From Cytobacillus sp. IB215665 (GTDB taxonomy: Bacteria; Bacillota; Bacilli; Bacillales; SM2101), in assembly GCF_033963835.1 (NCBI RefSeq), contig NZ_JAXBME010000010.1, positions 1 through 64,000 of the forward strand: 64,000 nt of DNA, given 5' to 3'. The translations under genes were made by a program, and so were the position numbers. Shown here piece after piece: positions 1 to 8,634 of the stretch. Position 1 is the stretch's first letter, and each line of letters begins with the position of its first letter. The notes beneath the pieces were generated by a model. It saw only the letters and a list, made by a program, of their open reading frames with translations. It was not told the DNA's origin and made no database searches.

Positions 1-88
1 CGAAGGTGGCTTAATAGCTTGTTTTGTACTCTATTTAAGACAAGGGATGCTCCATCAAATTGTGTAACAATTAGTTGGAGAGGTTCAC
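1..88 (+). mobile_element. Right end of an IS200/IS605-family element (tnpB 3' end plus terminal hairpin)
   Basis: The first 88 bases match positions 22056-22143, the right end of the IS605 element at 20200-22143, with only two differences (positions 64-65, GT instead of AC). They carry the last codons of tnpB (reading PKVA, stop TAA at 12-14) and a hairpin with arms AATTGT/ACAATT. The two differences lie in the hairpin loop, so the stem is conserved. The match stops after GGTTCAC, which marks the element end. The rest of this copy lies to the left of the window, so its coding state cannot be judged. Confidence 0.88.
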
Positions 89-424
89 ACTGTAACTATA
101 CAGGTATTTATTACGAAACATTATAATAATGGTGTTTTTCATTTTACCTAGCTGTAAATCTCCCCAAAAAACTTCATTTAAAACACTCTTTTTTTTAAAA
201 AAAAATTCTCAGTCAAAAAGATATATATGTGTTGGATAACTTTTTCACAAATTATATAAAAAGTGGAGACTTTATGCGAATATCAAAATATTAATGGTTT
301 TGATTGATATCATTAGCATTTTAAAGGTTTATCTACATTACAGTCTTCTAATACTGTTAGACGGCAAATAAATATTTGAACTATTTGTGTTAATATTTTG
401 TAAAATAAATATAGGAGGAGGAGT
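89..424. other. Intergenic region upstream of the ECF sigma factor
   Basis: No convincing gene. The first part may be the flank of whatever gene the IS605 copy entered, but I do not recognise it. The segment is very AT-rich, with a T-then-A tract near 188-205. The strong ribosome site for the sigma gene (AGGAGGAGG) is at 413-421. Confidence 0.5.
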
Positions 425-958
425 ATGAAGAGAGATAATGTCGCTAAAGATATTCTTCATCTTTATGATCTATACTGTGGTCGGATTTTTAAATTTATTT
501 TTGTACTTACTAATGACTACTATATTGCACAAGACTTAACCTATGATACATTTATGAAAGTGAATAACTCATATTATCAGTTAAAAAAACAAGAAAAAGT
601 TGAAACCTGGTTATTTCAAATTGCTCATAATATTTCTATTAATTATATTAGAAGGAAGAAATTGAATGTAGTTGAGCGCATAAGGCTATCTTCAAATGGG
701 AAGGAAGTTGCACCCTCAATAGAGAATACAATCATTATTAATGAAGATTTTAAAGAATTGTACCAAGCTCTTATTAAGCTGAAACCATCATACCGTGAAG
801 TTATTATTCTTAGAAAGGTAGAAGAATTATCAATTAAAGAAACTAGTGAAATTTTAGGATGGAAAGAAAGTAAAGTGACAACTACATTATCTAGGGCCCT
901 AAAAGAACTTCAAAAGAAACTAGAAGCAGGTGGATATGTATATGAGCAATCTTCCTAA
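425..958 (+). CDS. ECF-type RNA polymerase sigma factor
   Basis: This is a 177-residue sigma-70 family protein of the extracytoplasmic-function class, with only regions 2 and 4. Region 2 (about residues 15-80) contains the AQDLTYDTFMKV core-binding helix and the WLFQIAHNISINYIRRKK segment typical of -10 recognition. Region 4 (about 115-168) is a helix-turn-helix with LKPSYREVIILRKVEELSI and a basic recognition helix. The ATG follows AGGAGGAGG closely. The stop codon lies beyond the start of the next gene, whose membrane topology suits an anti-sigma partner, so the pair is translationally coupled. It most resembles the Bacillus SigV/SigW/SigX-like group, but I cannot assign a subtype or regulon. 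Confidence 0.88.
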   Translation: MKRDNVAKDILHLYDLYCGRIFKFIFVLTNDYYIAQDLTYDTFMKVNNSYYQLKKQEKVETWLFQIAHNISINYIRRKKLNVVERIRLSSNGKEVAPSIENTIIINEDFKELYQALIKLKPSYREVIILRKVEELSIKETSEILGWKESKVTTTLSRALKELQKKLEAGGYVYEQSS

Positions 959-1520
959 AGAAAATTCATTTAAACATGCAAAAAATTTGGATGAAAGCAT
1001 ACACTGGAATCCAGAAAAACAATTTGAGTTAAGACAAAAGTTAGAGTATAACATTAATAAAAAAAATAAGAGAAAAACATTCAAAATACGGTTACTCCCA
1101 ATAATTGGTGTTGTTACTGCAATGTGTATTATAGGTATTCTGTTAACTCCTTATGTGTTAGAAAACGATATTAATGAAGCGGGAAATGCTTCAGCACCTG
1201 TCGAAAAAATAGCTGCTGCAGCACTAAGTGTTGAAGAAATACTTCATAATGACTCTGTAGAATATTACGTGAATTTAGACATAAATGAAGGCTCAGAATG
1301 TAATTTTTGGCTAAACAATTTACATAATAGTTACAATTATAAGTACAAAGTATATGCTCCCGATGGGAGTTTGATTGGAGAATCAATAACTGCTGGCTCG
1401 CAGGAAAGATTATATTCAGTAGATTTGAATCAATATGGGTCAGGTGAGTATAAAATAAAGGTGTATACTCCTAATGGTAATATAGGAGGTAAATATCATT
1501 TGAGAGCGAGAAATTTTTAA
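942..1520 (+). CDS. Membrane protein, probable anti-sigma partner of the upstream ECF factor
   Basis: The protein has a basic cytoplasmic N-terminus of about 45 residues, one transmembrane helix (LLPIIGVVTAMCIIGILL), and an extracellular C-terminal part of about 120 residues rich in beta-forming residues (repeats such as YKVYAPDG and IKVYTPNG). ATG 942 is preferred because it sits a proper distance after AGGTGG; GTG 930 and ATG 936 are too close to that site. It overlaps the sigma gene by 17 bases. The arrangement is that of ECF sigma/anti-sigma operons, in which the cytoplasmic tail sequesters sigma. I see no classical zinc anti-sigma HxxxCxxC motif, so the assignment rests on topology and context. 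Confidence 0.65.
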   Translation: MSNLPKENSFKHAKNLDESIHWNPEKQFELRQKLEYNINKKNKRKTFKIRLLPIIGVVTAMCIIGILLTPYVLENDINEAGNASAPVEKIAAAALSVEEILHNDSVEYYVNLDINEGSECNFWLNNLHNSYNYKYKVYAPDGSLIGESITAGSQERLYSVDLNQYGSGEYKIKVYTPNGNIGGKYHLRARNF

Positions 1521-2786
1521 GGATTACTATATCATTAATTAAGATAAGAAAAACTGATTTATTCCTTTTGCTTGTTATTATCAGAATAAGTGTAAACAAT
1601 AAAACTATATAGTGGGATAGGCCATCAGTATTTTGTAGGTTAAAAAGATTAAGGGACAACCTGTTAATAAGACAACATTAAATAATCACCTAGCTTTGAA
1701 AAAACTCCTGCACTATGAGAATTAAATCATAATCTGTCTTCACTATTCCTTCAAGATTGTTCAATTCAGCAATAAAAACTGAATAGAAAAAAGACACACT
1801 TGAGAGTAAGTGTGCCTAAAGGAAAAGAGGTGGGTTATGAAAAAGTTCATTAACACTGTATTAATATTAAACTAAAATTGTGTGTGGATTCTATGGGATA
1901 TTTATGTGTTTTTGTGTGATTGAGCTTAAGTATATCAATAGAACAAAGAAGATGTAGTAAATATTATATTGCCTACTTGGAAAGCGGTAATTAACGAATA
2001 TAATGAATGTTCCGATCGATCGTTATCCAGTCGTGCGCTACTCTAGATAAGGTGTTTAATACAAAGGTAAACGTTTTTATTAAAATAAATATATTTATAT
2101 AAAATGTTAAAATTCGTAGCATTTTCAAAGGATGTATAGTCAAACATCAACAAATCCCTCCTCAGGTCAAAATCATACTTTTACGAAATTTGATACAATA
2201 ATTATAGAAATCAATTTCCCCCTAATGCACTTATATAGCATTAATTGTGTAGATAAAACGTTACTATGTGTAGCGTTTTATTTCTTTTTCAACTTTTAGT
2301 TGTCCGACGTCATTGAAAGGAAAGAAGAATTACAATAAATACATAATTTGTATAATTCTTAATTGGTTATCGTTATGTAGATCAAATTCTTGATTACAGG
2401 TCCATAAATATCCTTTAGTGGCTCATAATGGGAATGTGGGATTTAAGGAGATTGAGGTATTATTCCTAACTACTGGTATAAATTATTGTTACACAAAAAC
2501 CAAATCTTTTTATTAGAAGGTTTAATAACTCTCTCCATTGAAACTACAAGGCTTTTTGTAAAATTAATAATAAGTAGTATTGTACGGTATATTATCTAAT
2601 ATTCGTTTTGTAATGCTCTGGAATAGTATGAAGATTCCAGGGTTTTTTATAGCATTTCAGTATTGCATAAGAAATTTATCCAAGCACTGCTGCTTTAAGT
2701 TGAATAATATATTCTGAAGTCTAATGATTAGGACTCAAATTCTCACAGAACTTATGACATTCTAGAATAGATAGGGGGGAGAATAA
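1521..2786. other. Long intergenic region with terminator-like hairpins
   Basis: No long open reading frame is present. It contains a hairpin at 1791-1814 (arms CACACTT/AAGTGTG) whose T-tract lies on the minus-strand side. A well-initiated but 12-residue reading frame follows at 1837-1875 (AGAGGTGG then ATG, reading MKKFINTVLILN), which looks like the stump of a decayed gene. Two plus-strand terminators occur at 2253-2289 and near 2618-2652. The region looks like decayed DNA. Confidence 0.5.
2253..2291 (+). terminator. Rho-independent terminator-like hairpin
   Basis: Twelve-base arms ATAAAACGTTAC (2253-2264) and GTAGCGTTTTAT (2270-2281) with loop TATGT are followed by TTCTTTTTC. No recognisable gene lies just upstream, so it may be a relic of a deleted gene. 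The inner stem AACGTTAC/GTAGCGTT recurs at 25676-25697. Confidence 0.6.
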
Positions 2787-3254
2787 TTGACTAAAAACCA
2801 AACTATCGGATTTCTTTCTACACAAGAAGATAAGCCTACTATACTACCATTAGATGGAGCTAGAGTAGAGCTGCTAAGGTTAAGAATACCAAAACATTTA
2901 TATGGAAGACAGGTGAAACTTGATGGGTTTCTTCAGTCGAATTTTGTTGTAGCGGGCTTTGAGAATGATGTTGAACTTACTAGTTTTCCATATAAATATG
3001 AACTAGCTTATCAAGTAATGGTTGAATCAGCAGAGGCTAATTTAACAATGGCTTCACCTTTATTATTAGACACGGTAAGTGGAGTACAGCAGCCAGCACA
3101 GTTTGAAGTAGAGCATAACACAAACCCAAACTTTACAATTTCGATACCTTGCCTAGCAGGAGATCTTGTGCTTATGGCTTCTGTTGCTGAAACCCAAGGG
3201 GGTGTAGAAGGCGCTTTTGTAAATACTAGATCGATGAATGCTCTTTTGTTTTGA
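2787..3254 (+). CDS. Hypothetical 155-residue soluble protein
   Basis: TTG start preceded by a very strong site (AGGGGGGAGAA). No signal peptide or membrane segment. The sequence is rich in alternating hydrophobic residues, glycine and asparagine, suggesting an all-beta fold. It resembles the small jelly-roll or exosporium-like proteins of sporeformers only in composition; I recognise no family signature. A single cysteine lies in the SIPCLAGD segment. It stands alone, with long gene-poor stretches on both sides. Sporulation-associated expression is possible but is a guess. Confidence 0.6.
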   Translation: MTKNQTIGFLSTQEDKPTILPLDGARVELLRLRIPKHLYGRQVKLDGFLQSNFVVAGFENDVELTSFPYKYELAYQVMVESAEANLTMASPLLLDTVSGVQQPAQFEVEHNTNPNFTISIPCLAGDLVLMASVAETQGGVEGAFVNTRSMNALLF

Positions 3255-3522
3255 GCTAACTTAATGTTCGAATGATAGAAAAGGAAAAAATCTCGTAAGA
3301 AATAATTTAATATGCAAAGGGAGAAGTTATTGTCTATTTATGTTCAATATAATATTCTAAATCTTATTAGATAAGTTGAAAGCTACTTTTGTAAACCGTT
3401 AATAAAAAAATTTGAACCGTAAAGTTTATAGCGAAGAAAAGAACCACGAACAATAATTGTATTCGTGATTCCTAGTAGTTAATAAACAGCAACTTTATGC
3501 GAAAACGCCAAATTAAGTTAAA

Positions 3523-3556
3523 GAAAGGATAACTGTCGAGTTATCCTTTCTCTACA
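3523..3556. terminator. Terminator between converging genes
   Basis: A 12-base stem GAAAGGATAACT / AGTTATCCTTTC with loop GTCG, directly beyond the stop of the minus-strand GH16 gene. It probably ends that transcript and may work in both directions. Confidence 0.7.
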
Positions 3557-3580
3557 TTATTAATCATTTCATAACCGTTC

Positions 3581-5392
3581 TTATTGTTGTACGATAGATA
3601 CGTTATCGATATAAACTGTTGTAGGAGCATTTCCTCCCTCGATATTTCCTAGCTCAAATACTACCTTTCCGTTAGTATATGTTTGTTCTGTCATCTGGAA
3701 GGAGTAGGTAAATGTCTGCATGTCGGTTGTTAAATCAATAATTTCTGTATTGGCATACGGTATAAACCATGGATCTGTTGTAAGTTCTTTACCGATATTA
3801 ACATTCATCTTTCTTGGTGTATTACTTCTAGCATCAAATGTAACCGTATACAATTCACCGTTTTTAAATTCAATACCATTTTGGTACACTTGTGGAGAAT
3901 AAGCTACATTACCAACTGTTTGCATTTCAATTGCTAATTCACCATTTGCAACTGATTTAGTTCCTTCTGCAACACCCGTCCATTGATCTCCCCACCATGC
4001 TGTCCAAAAATGATCATTTGTAGCAAAGTCACCATTTTTTATAAGGCTTTCTCCGATTGGTTCAATAACTACATTATCTATGAAAATATTATGTGCACCT
4101 GCACCATATTTCCCCATTAATAATTTTAGACTGACTTCATCAGATTGTGGCATTGTCATTTGAAAGCTGTAATTTTTCATATTGCTAGATAAATTAATTG
4201 TTTCACTCAAGTATCTATTATATTGTGAGTTCTCTATAGAAACGACCATATCCCTATCACTTGTTGATCTTGCATCGAAGGACACATGATAATCCTGGTC
4301 TTGTTGTAAATTTAACCCTTTTTTCTCTAATATTACGCTCCATTCTTCGTTACCTTGCTCAGAAATAACAACTTTAGCTTCTTCATTTTCCGCTAATATT
4401 TGAGCTACTGTATCATGATGCACATATGGTGACCATTCGCTTAAACCACAAGAAAAGTCAAAGTTCCCATCTACAGTCGGACTGCAACTATTATCGCCCG
4501 TGGCTTCATATACGCGCACATAGTCAATCTCCATTTTACCTGGAAACGCAGTTGGATCATCTGGGTTTTCTGTAAATTGGCCTCCTACTGCTAGATTTAG
4601 AATGATATAGAATTCTTGGTCAAACGGTGCTGGAAATGGATTCAGTTCCTCAGCCGCATTTAGGCTAAACCAGTTGTTTAACGTTTGATATAAATTCCCG
4701 TCAACATACCAACGAATTTCTCCAGGTTCCCATTCGACTGAATAAGTATGGAAGTCTGTAATAGCTCCACCTTCAGGGAAATGATATGCTTTACCTGTGT
4801 ATTCTCTTATTGGCCATAAACCACCATAATGTATCGTACCTGAAGCTTCATTTGGTTTACCTCCCGAAGCTTCCATTATATCAATTTCACCAGAAGCAGG
4901 CCATGGTCCATAGACATTATCAGTTGGAAGAAGCCAAAACGCTGGCCACAATCCATTTCCTTTTGGGGATTTTATTCTCGCTTCAAATTTCCCATATTTT
5001 TGTCCAAATAATCCCTTTGTTTTAAGCTTGGCGGATGTATAGTCATATGTACCATATTCATCAGATATTTGCTCTTGCTTTGCTTCAATAACTAGATTGC
5101 CATTATTAATATATGAATTCCCGGGAGCATCTGTATAATATTGCTCTTCATTATTTCCCCAACCAGGTGCGTCAGTATTGACATTACCATTTTCATCAAC
5201 AAGATAGTTTCCGAAATCATAAGTCCATTTCGTCCTGTCAATCTCATTTCCATTAAATTCGTCGCTCCACACAAGATTCCATTCAGAGCTGATTGCTGCT
5301 TGTACATTAATTTGACTTTCTGCTCTGCTTGCAGAACTTAGAGTAGGGATACTAATTAGTAAGCATAATAAAAAAGTTAGTAATTTTTTCAT
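3581..5392 (-). CDS. Secreted GH16 endo-beta-glucanase (laminarinase/lichenase type) with two CBM-like modules
   Basis: The 603-residue precursor starts with a signal peptide (residues 1 to about 24, hydrophobic core LLTFLLCLLISIP). Residues about 35-297 form a family 16 glycoside hydrolase with the signature GEIDIMEASG: E169 is the expected nucleophile, D171 the helper and E174 the acid/base. The aromatic substrate-cleft motif GLWPAFWLLP precedes it. Two carbohydrate-binding modules of the CBM4/9 (CenC) type follow at about 305-445 and 446-603, each starting with the NGDF/DGNF pattern and ending in YIDNVSI or FIDNVVI. The expected substrate is a beta-1,3 or mixed-linkage glucan outside the cell. 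It is monocistronic, with GGAGG before the ATG and a catabolite-responsive element upstream. Confidence 0.93.
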   Translation of the reverse strand: MKKLLTFLLCLLISIPTLSSASRAESQINVQAAISSEWNLVWSDEFNGNEIDRTKWTYDFGNYLVDENGNVNTDAPGWGNNEEQYYTDAPGNSYINNGNLVIEAKQEQISDEYGTYDYTSAKLKTKGLFGQKYGKFEARIKSPKGNGLWPAFWLLPTDNVYGPWPASGEIDIMEASGGKPNEASGTIHYGGLWPIREYTGKAYHFPEGGAITDFHTYSVEWEPGEIRWYVDGNLYQTLNNWFSLNAAEELNPFPAPFDQEFYIILNLAVGGQFTENPDDPTAFPGKMEIDYVRVYEATGDNSCSPTVDGNFDFSCGLSEWSPYVHHDTVAQILAENEEAKVVISEQGNEEWSVILEKKGLNLQQDQDYHVSFDARSTSDRDMVVSIENSQYNRYLSETINLSSNMKNYSFQMTMPQSDEVSLKLLMGKYGAGAHNIFIDNVVIEPIGESLIKNGDFATNDHFWTAWWGDQWTGVAEGTKSVANGELAIEMQTVGNVAYSPQVYQNGIEFKNGELYTVTFDARSNTPRKMNVNIGKELTTDPWFIPYANTEIIDLTTDMQTFTYSFQMTEQTYTNGKVVFELGNIEGGNAPTTVYIDNVSIVQQ

Positions 5393-5466
5393 TTGAAACC
5401 TCCTAAATTAGTTTTTCACATTATTTATTTTAATAATACTAATTTCAACTAGGTAGGTATGTAATT

Positions 5467-5481
5467 TTGGAAACGGTTACA
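5467..5481. promoter_or_regulatory. Catabolite-responsive element (CcpA binding site) for the GH16 gene
   Basis: TTGGAAACGGTTACA fits the WTGNAANCGNWNNCW cre consensus at every position. It lies 75 bases upstream of the GH16 start. Between them a plausible minus-strand promoter exists (TTGAAA, 17 bases, AATAAT). Carbon catabolite control of an extracellular glucanase is normal in Bacillus; here it is inferred from the site. Confidence 0.75.
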
Positions 5482-5827
5482 TTTTTTTGTATTGTGAATA
5501 TTGTCATATGTTCGTATAAAAAAATGTACTAGCATTTAAATTGATAATTTTCACATTCGCTATTTAGTTGAAGAAACGATCACTATATGCTATTGCAAAT
5601 AAAACTAGTATGTGGTTAGCTATTGTTTTCTGTAATTTGAAGAAACAAGTATATTAGTATTCGTAAAATTGTTTAATGTATTAATAGCTATATAAATATC
5701 GAATATTTTACAAAGCTTACGGATAAGAGATAATCAACAAAGGAATTGCGAAAGTTTTTATCTTAAATGCACTTCTAGCATTACTAGGTTCGTAGAGGAG
5801 GTGCGATGTTAATATATGAGGGGGAAA
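5482..5827. other. Intergenic region between the GH16 promoter and the 94-residue gene
   Basis: AT-rich, with no gene or clear structure seen apart from the terminator hairpin at its right edge. Confidence 0.4.
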
Positions 5828-5850
5828 AAGCACTGATTTAACAGTGCTTG
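5828..5850 (-). terminator. Terminator overlapping the stop codon of the 94-residue gene
   Basis: Arms AAGCACTG and CAGTGCTT form a hairpin followed, on the minus strand, by a T-tract. The stop codon at 5838-5840 lies in the loop region, so the 3' untranslated part is almost absent. Confidence 0.65.
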
Positions 5851-6122
5851 CATGGGTATCTAGGATAAAATGATTCATTTGTTTCCCAAGATTCAACAGT
5901 TTGCCATGCAGTCTTTTGATCGTAGCCTTTTCCCATAAGGTAGGCAATGGCTGCGACTTCGCGCATTGCGTGCATGTATGAAGTATGCTGTGCCTCTTTT
6001 AAACCATATTGAACGATTGGCTCAACGGTACCTAATACCATGTGCTTTAAATTGTTATTGAAACCATGATGTGGGTTATGATGATCTCTATAATAAAGTC
6101 TGTGAGGGTCAAAATTGTACAT
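5838..6122 (-). CDS. Small histidine-rich hypothetical protein
   Basis: A 94-residue protein without signal peptide or membrane segment. The N-terminus is rich in Tyr, His, Asp and Asn (RLYYRDHHNPHHGF) and the C-terminus ends YPCKHC. This composition is common in spore-coat-associated proteins of Bacillus, but no family signature is recognised. A good ribosome site (AGAGGAG) precedes the ATG. It is monocistronic, with its terminator overlapping the stop codon. Confidence 0.65.
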   Translation of the reverse strand: MYNFDPHRLYYRDHHNPHHGFNNNLKHMVLGTVEPIVQYGLKEAQHTSYMHAMREVAAIAYLMGKGYDQKTAWQTVESWETNESFYPRYPCKHC

Positions 6123-6298
6123 TTAAACACTCCTCTAATTTATAACTTTCAAGAACACTATATGAGGCATTTATCTTTGCTCAACGGCAAATGCCTAATA
6201 AAACAGTAATATTTAAAATTGGGCTTTTAAAGAGTGATACACGTATTCTTGTCATCATTGTACGCATAAAGAAAAAGCAGAGTTGGGAGTAAAGAATC

Positions 6299-6406
6299 AT
6301 GAATGGTATGAATAAGAAAGTAAAATATATCTACTGGATTACCAAAAATAAAAATAATGGTGATGATAATTTTATAGAAAAGCTGAGAAATAGTGAATTA
6401 TATTGA
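6299..6406 (+). CDS. Possible 35-residue small protein
   Basis: A short frame MNGMNKKVKYIYWITKNKNN and onward, with a weak, rather distant GGGAG. Lysine- and asparagine-rich. It may be chance in an AT-rich spacer (6123-6614) that otherwise holds nothing recognisable. Confidence 0.2.
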   Translation: MNGMNKKVKYIYWITKNKNNGDDNFIEKLRNSELY

Positions 6407-6614
6407 ATTAGATCATAAAAATAATAGTTAATATGAATAGATTCATACGTGTTTAGCTATTATTATGAAAATCACCAATTAATTCGAGAACAGCTAATTC
6501 CAAAAAATTAAGGCTAAGTCAGCTTTTAAAAAAGATCAAATACATGTTACCTGTACAAGCATTTTCTCTCTTATTGCATATAATATTGTATCTATGTAAG
6601 AGAGGGGGGAAAAT

Positions 6615-7331
6615 ATGTTAACAATGAGCTTCAATATACTAGCTGATAGAAGAACTTGGAGAAATCGTAGGGATGGTATTATTAATAAAATAATAGACAT
6701 TAATCCTGATATAGTAGGGCTTCAAGAAGCTATGTCAACACAAAGAAGAGATTTAGAAGCAGGGTTATCTGGCATGTATGATTTAATTCGATTTAATATA
6801 CCAGTTAATTATGGTAATCCGATATTAATAAGGAGTAATCGATTTATTATTTTAGACTCTGGTTTTGTTGAAGCTGCGCAATGTGGCAACACGCGATATA
6901 TAACTTGGTTATTGTTAAGAGAAGTTGATTCGAATGAAGAGTTTTATTTTTATAATAATCATTATTGTGTAAGCCCTACTTCGAGTAAAGAGGATCATGC
7001 AATTGAATTAGTTTCTCTGATTAATCAACATCAAGTAGGAAATAACAATCGTCATGCTATTGTTGTAGGAGATTTTAATGCAACAAGAAATAATGCTATT
7101 ATGGAATATTTAATAGATCAAATACCGTTAGATGGTACACCAAATCCAATGAATCTAGTAGATACATGGGATGTAGCAAATCAAAGTGTTCCAAAACCAT
7201 CAACAACAGAACGTGGAGCGGCGATTGATTGGGTTCTTACTCTTTCAGGCACAACAGTTACAGAAGCTACAGTAGATAACTCTGAGGGATTTTCTGACCA
7301 TTTTCCTGTTACTGCAACGTTTACTTTGTGA
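6615..7331 (+). CDS. Endonuclease/exonuclease/phosphatase (EEP) superfamily hydrolase
   Basis: A 238-residue cytoplasmic protein carrying the whole EEP catalytic set: SFNIL (start strand), GLQE with metal-binding E38, NNHY, GDFN with D153 and N155, the AIDWVL motif and C-terminal SDHFPV with D228/H229. These residues bind Mg2+ and activate water for phosphodiester or phosphomonoester cleavage. Substrates in this fold range from DNA to inositol phosphates and phospholipids, and sequence alone does not choose. The lack of a signal peptide argues against a secreted sphingomyelinase or nuclease. The ATG follows AGAGGGGGGAAAAT. It is monocistronic. Confidence 0.85.
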   Translation: MLTMSFNILADRRTWRNRRDGIINKIIDINPDIVGLQEAMSTQRRDLEAGLSGMYDLIRFNIPVNYGNPILIRSNRFIILDSGFVEAAQCGNTRYITWLLLREVDSNEEFYFYNNHYCVSPTSSKEDHAIELVSLINQHQVGNNNRHAIVVGDFNATRNNAIMEYLIDQIPLDGTPNPMNLVDTWDVANQSVPKPSTTERGAAIDWVLTLSGTTVTEATVDNSEGFSDHFPVTATFTL

Positions 7332-7597
7332 ACGATTGACGAAAGATAGCCTCAATAAGGCTATCTGGTACATAGCATATGATTAACTTCGTATAGTTTT
7401 AAATTACTCATTGAAATAGTTGTTAATAGAAATATTAAAACTTCAACAATTAGCGTAAAATGGTGAGAATTGATGCTTAAACTAGCTTAAGAAGGTTGAA
7501 GGTACAAAGATTTGCAGTTGTGTTGCCCGCGAAACATGAAGAAAGTACATTGTATAAAAAACTATTAAACCAAGAGTAATTATAGGAGTTGTTAAAT

Positions 7598-7801
7598 ATG
7601 CGTAAGTTTGTATTTACTATAATTCTTATTGTGTTGCTATTAGGATGTAACAATGAAACGAGCAATATAAATAATGCAAAATTTATCAACCCCAGACAGA
7701 AGACCTCCACTTCAAACCAAAACAATGCGAAGCAAGTGAAGGTTAAGTGGGTGATGAATGGCGGTTGGCGTAAGCCAAAACTCACTTCTAATATGGTATA
7801 A
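7598..7801 (+). pseudogene. Lipoprotein gene truncated by an inserted TnpB element
   Basis: The start is intact: ATAGGAG then ATG, a basic residue, a hydrophobic stretch and the lipobox LLLGC, followed by an Asn/Thr/Ser-rich linker. After about 45 residues the frame runs into sequence typical of the left end of an IS605-type element (inverted repeats around 7755-7775, then a TATAAT near the tnpB relic), so the original C-terminal domain is gone. The remaining 67-codon frame may still be translated as a short lipoprotein, but its function is lost or unknown. Confidence 0.6.
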
Positions 7802-8054
7802 TTAACCTAATTAATAGATAAGTGAGGTGAATCAAATGCTAGTCAACAAAGCCTTTAAATTTCGTATCTATCCCACTAAAAAACAAGAAATATTAATTGC
7901 TAAAACCATTGGTTGTAGTCGTTTTGTGTTCAATCATTTTTTAGCTGCATGGAATGAAACATACAAACAGACTGGAAAAGGTTTAACATACGGCGCTTGT
8001 TCTGCGGAGTTAACAAAGTTGAAAAAGGATTTGCTTTATTTTAGGTCTTCATAA
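7740..8054 (+). mobile_element. tnpB: Truncated IS605/IS1341-type element: tnpB N-terminal relic
   Basis: From ATG 7836 (AGTGAGGTGAATCAA ahead) the frame reads a canonical TnpB N-terminus: KAFKFRIYPTKKQE, then TIGCSRFVFNHFL and LKKDL. Homology ends after about 65 residues and the frame stops at 8054, so the whole RuvC nuclease part is missing. It is a different TnpB lineage from the element at 20.2-22.1 kb, which lacks the RIYPT N-terminus. Upstream bases 7740-7800 hold hairpin-forming sequence and an extended -10 (TGGTATAAT), as expected for the element's left end. Confidence 0.75.
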
Positions 8055-8131
8055 GATAAATCTGTTGAAATTTTTTACTTTAAATAAGAGAGGATACACA
8101 CTTTTAGCATATTAATAAATCAACGAAATAG

Positions 8132-8160
8132 TTGCATATTAACTAGTTTTGTTATAAAAT
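8132..8160 (+). promoter_or_regulatory. Sigma-A promoter of the SMR efflux operon
   Basis: TTGCAT at 8132-8137 and TAAAAT at 8155-8160 with a 17-base spacer. The -10 runs directly into the palindromic operator, so repressor binding would block RNA polymerase. Confidence 0.7.
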
Positions 8161-8181
8161 CTAACTAACGTTAGTTAGATT
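8158..8181. promoter_or_regulatory. Perfect 24-bp palindromic operator for the TetR-family repressor
   Basis: Half-site AATCTAACTAAC is followed immediately by its exact reverse complement. It overlaps the -10 and the likely transcription start of the SMR pair, and the TetR gene is the third gene of the same operon, giving a simple autoregulated repressor circuit. Position and symmetry make the assignment strong; binding itself is inferred. Confidence 0.85.
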
Positions 8182-8294
8182 ATTTTTCTCAGTTTATATA
8201 GACTTACGTTTTGGAGTTGATATAAGTATTGTTATATGGGAAACACTAACTATCCTAGAGGTGCTTAAAGATGTTAATAAGGAGGATATACTTC

Positions 8295-8633
8295 ATGGCA
8301 TGGTTATATCTTATTCTCGGTGGTATATCAGAGGTAGGTTGGGCGTTTGGTTTGAAGTTTTCGGAAGGATTTACAAATATCCCTTTCGTTATACCGACGG
8401 TTTTACTTATGATTTTTAGCTTTTGGGCTTTCTCAAAGTCACTTAAATATTTGCCTGTATCAACAGCATATGCTGTGTTTACAGGAATTGGAGCGTTTGG
8501 TACATCCATCGTTGGGATACTGTTTTTACACGACGCAGTTAGTGTATTAAAAATCATTTTATTACTAACCTTAATTAGCTGTATCATAGGTTTAAAATTA
8601 ATACCGGAACAAACAAAAGGAGAAAGTGCATAA
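8295..8633 (+). CDS. ykkD: Paired small multidrug resistance (SMR) subunit, YkkD-like
   Basis: A 112-residue, four-helix membrane protein. The first helix carries the SMR glutamate in GGISEVGWAFGLK and helix 4 the conserved VSTAYAVFTGIGAFGTSIVG. ATG 8295 is chosen because AAGGAGG ends about ten bases before it; the upstream in-frame ATG at 8271 precedes that site. The gene overlaps the next SMR gene, and such pairs form hetero-oligomeric proton-coupled exporters of cationic compounds (YkkCD, EbrAB) or guanidinium. I see no guanidine (ykkC) riboswitch upstream. Control is instead by the TetR operator at 8158-8181. Confidence 0.85.
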   Translation: MAWLYLILGGISEVGWAFGLKFSEGFTNIPFVIPTVLLMIFSFWAFSKSLKYLPVSTAYAVFTGIGAFGTSIVGILFLHDAVSVLKIILLLTLISCIIGLKLIPEQTKGESA

Positions 8634-8634
8634 T

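Noticed and set aside
1837-1875. Leader peptide with regulatory role
   Set aside because: It has an excellent start but no downstream gene to regulate; a truncated gene stump is more likely.
8158-8294. Guanidine (ykkC-type) riboswitch before the SMR pair
   Set aside because: The leader is short, lacks the conserved ykkC motifs I know, and is occupied by a perfect palindrome suited to the TetR regulator.
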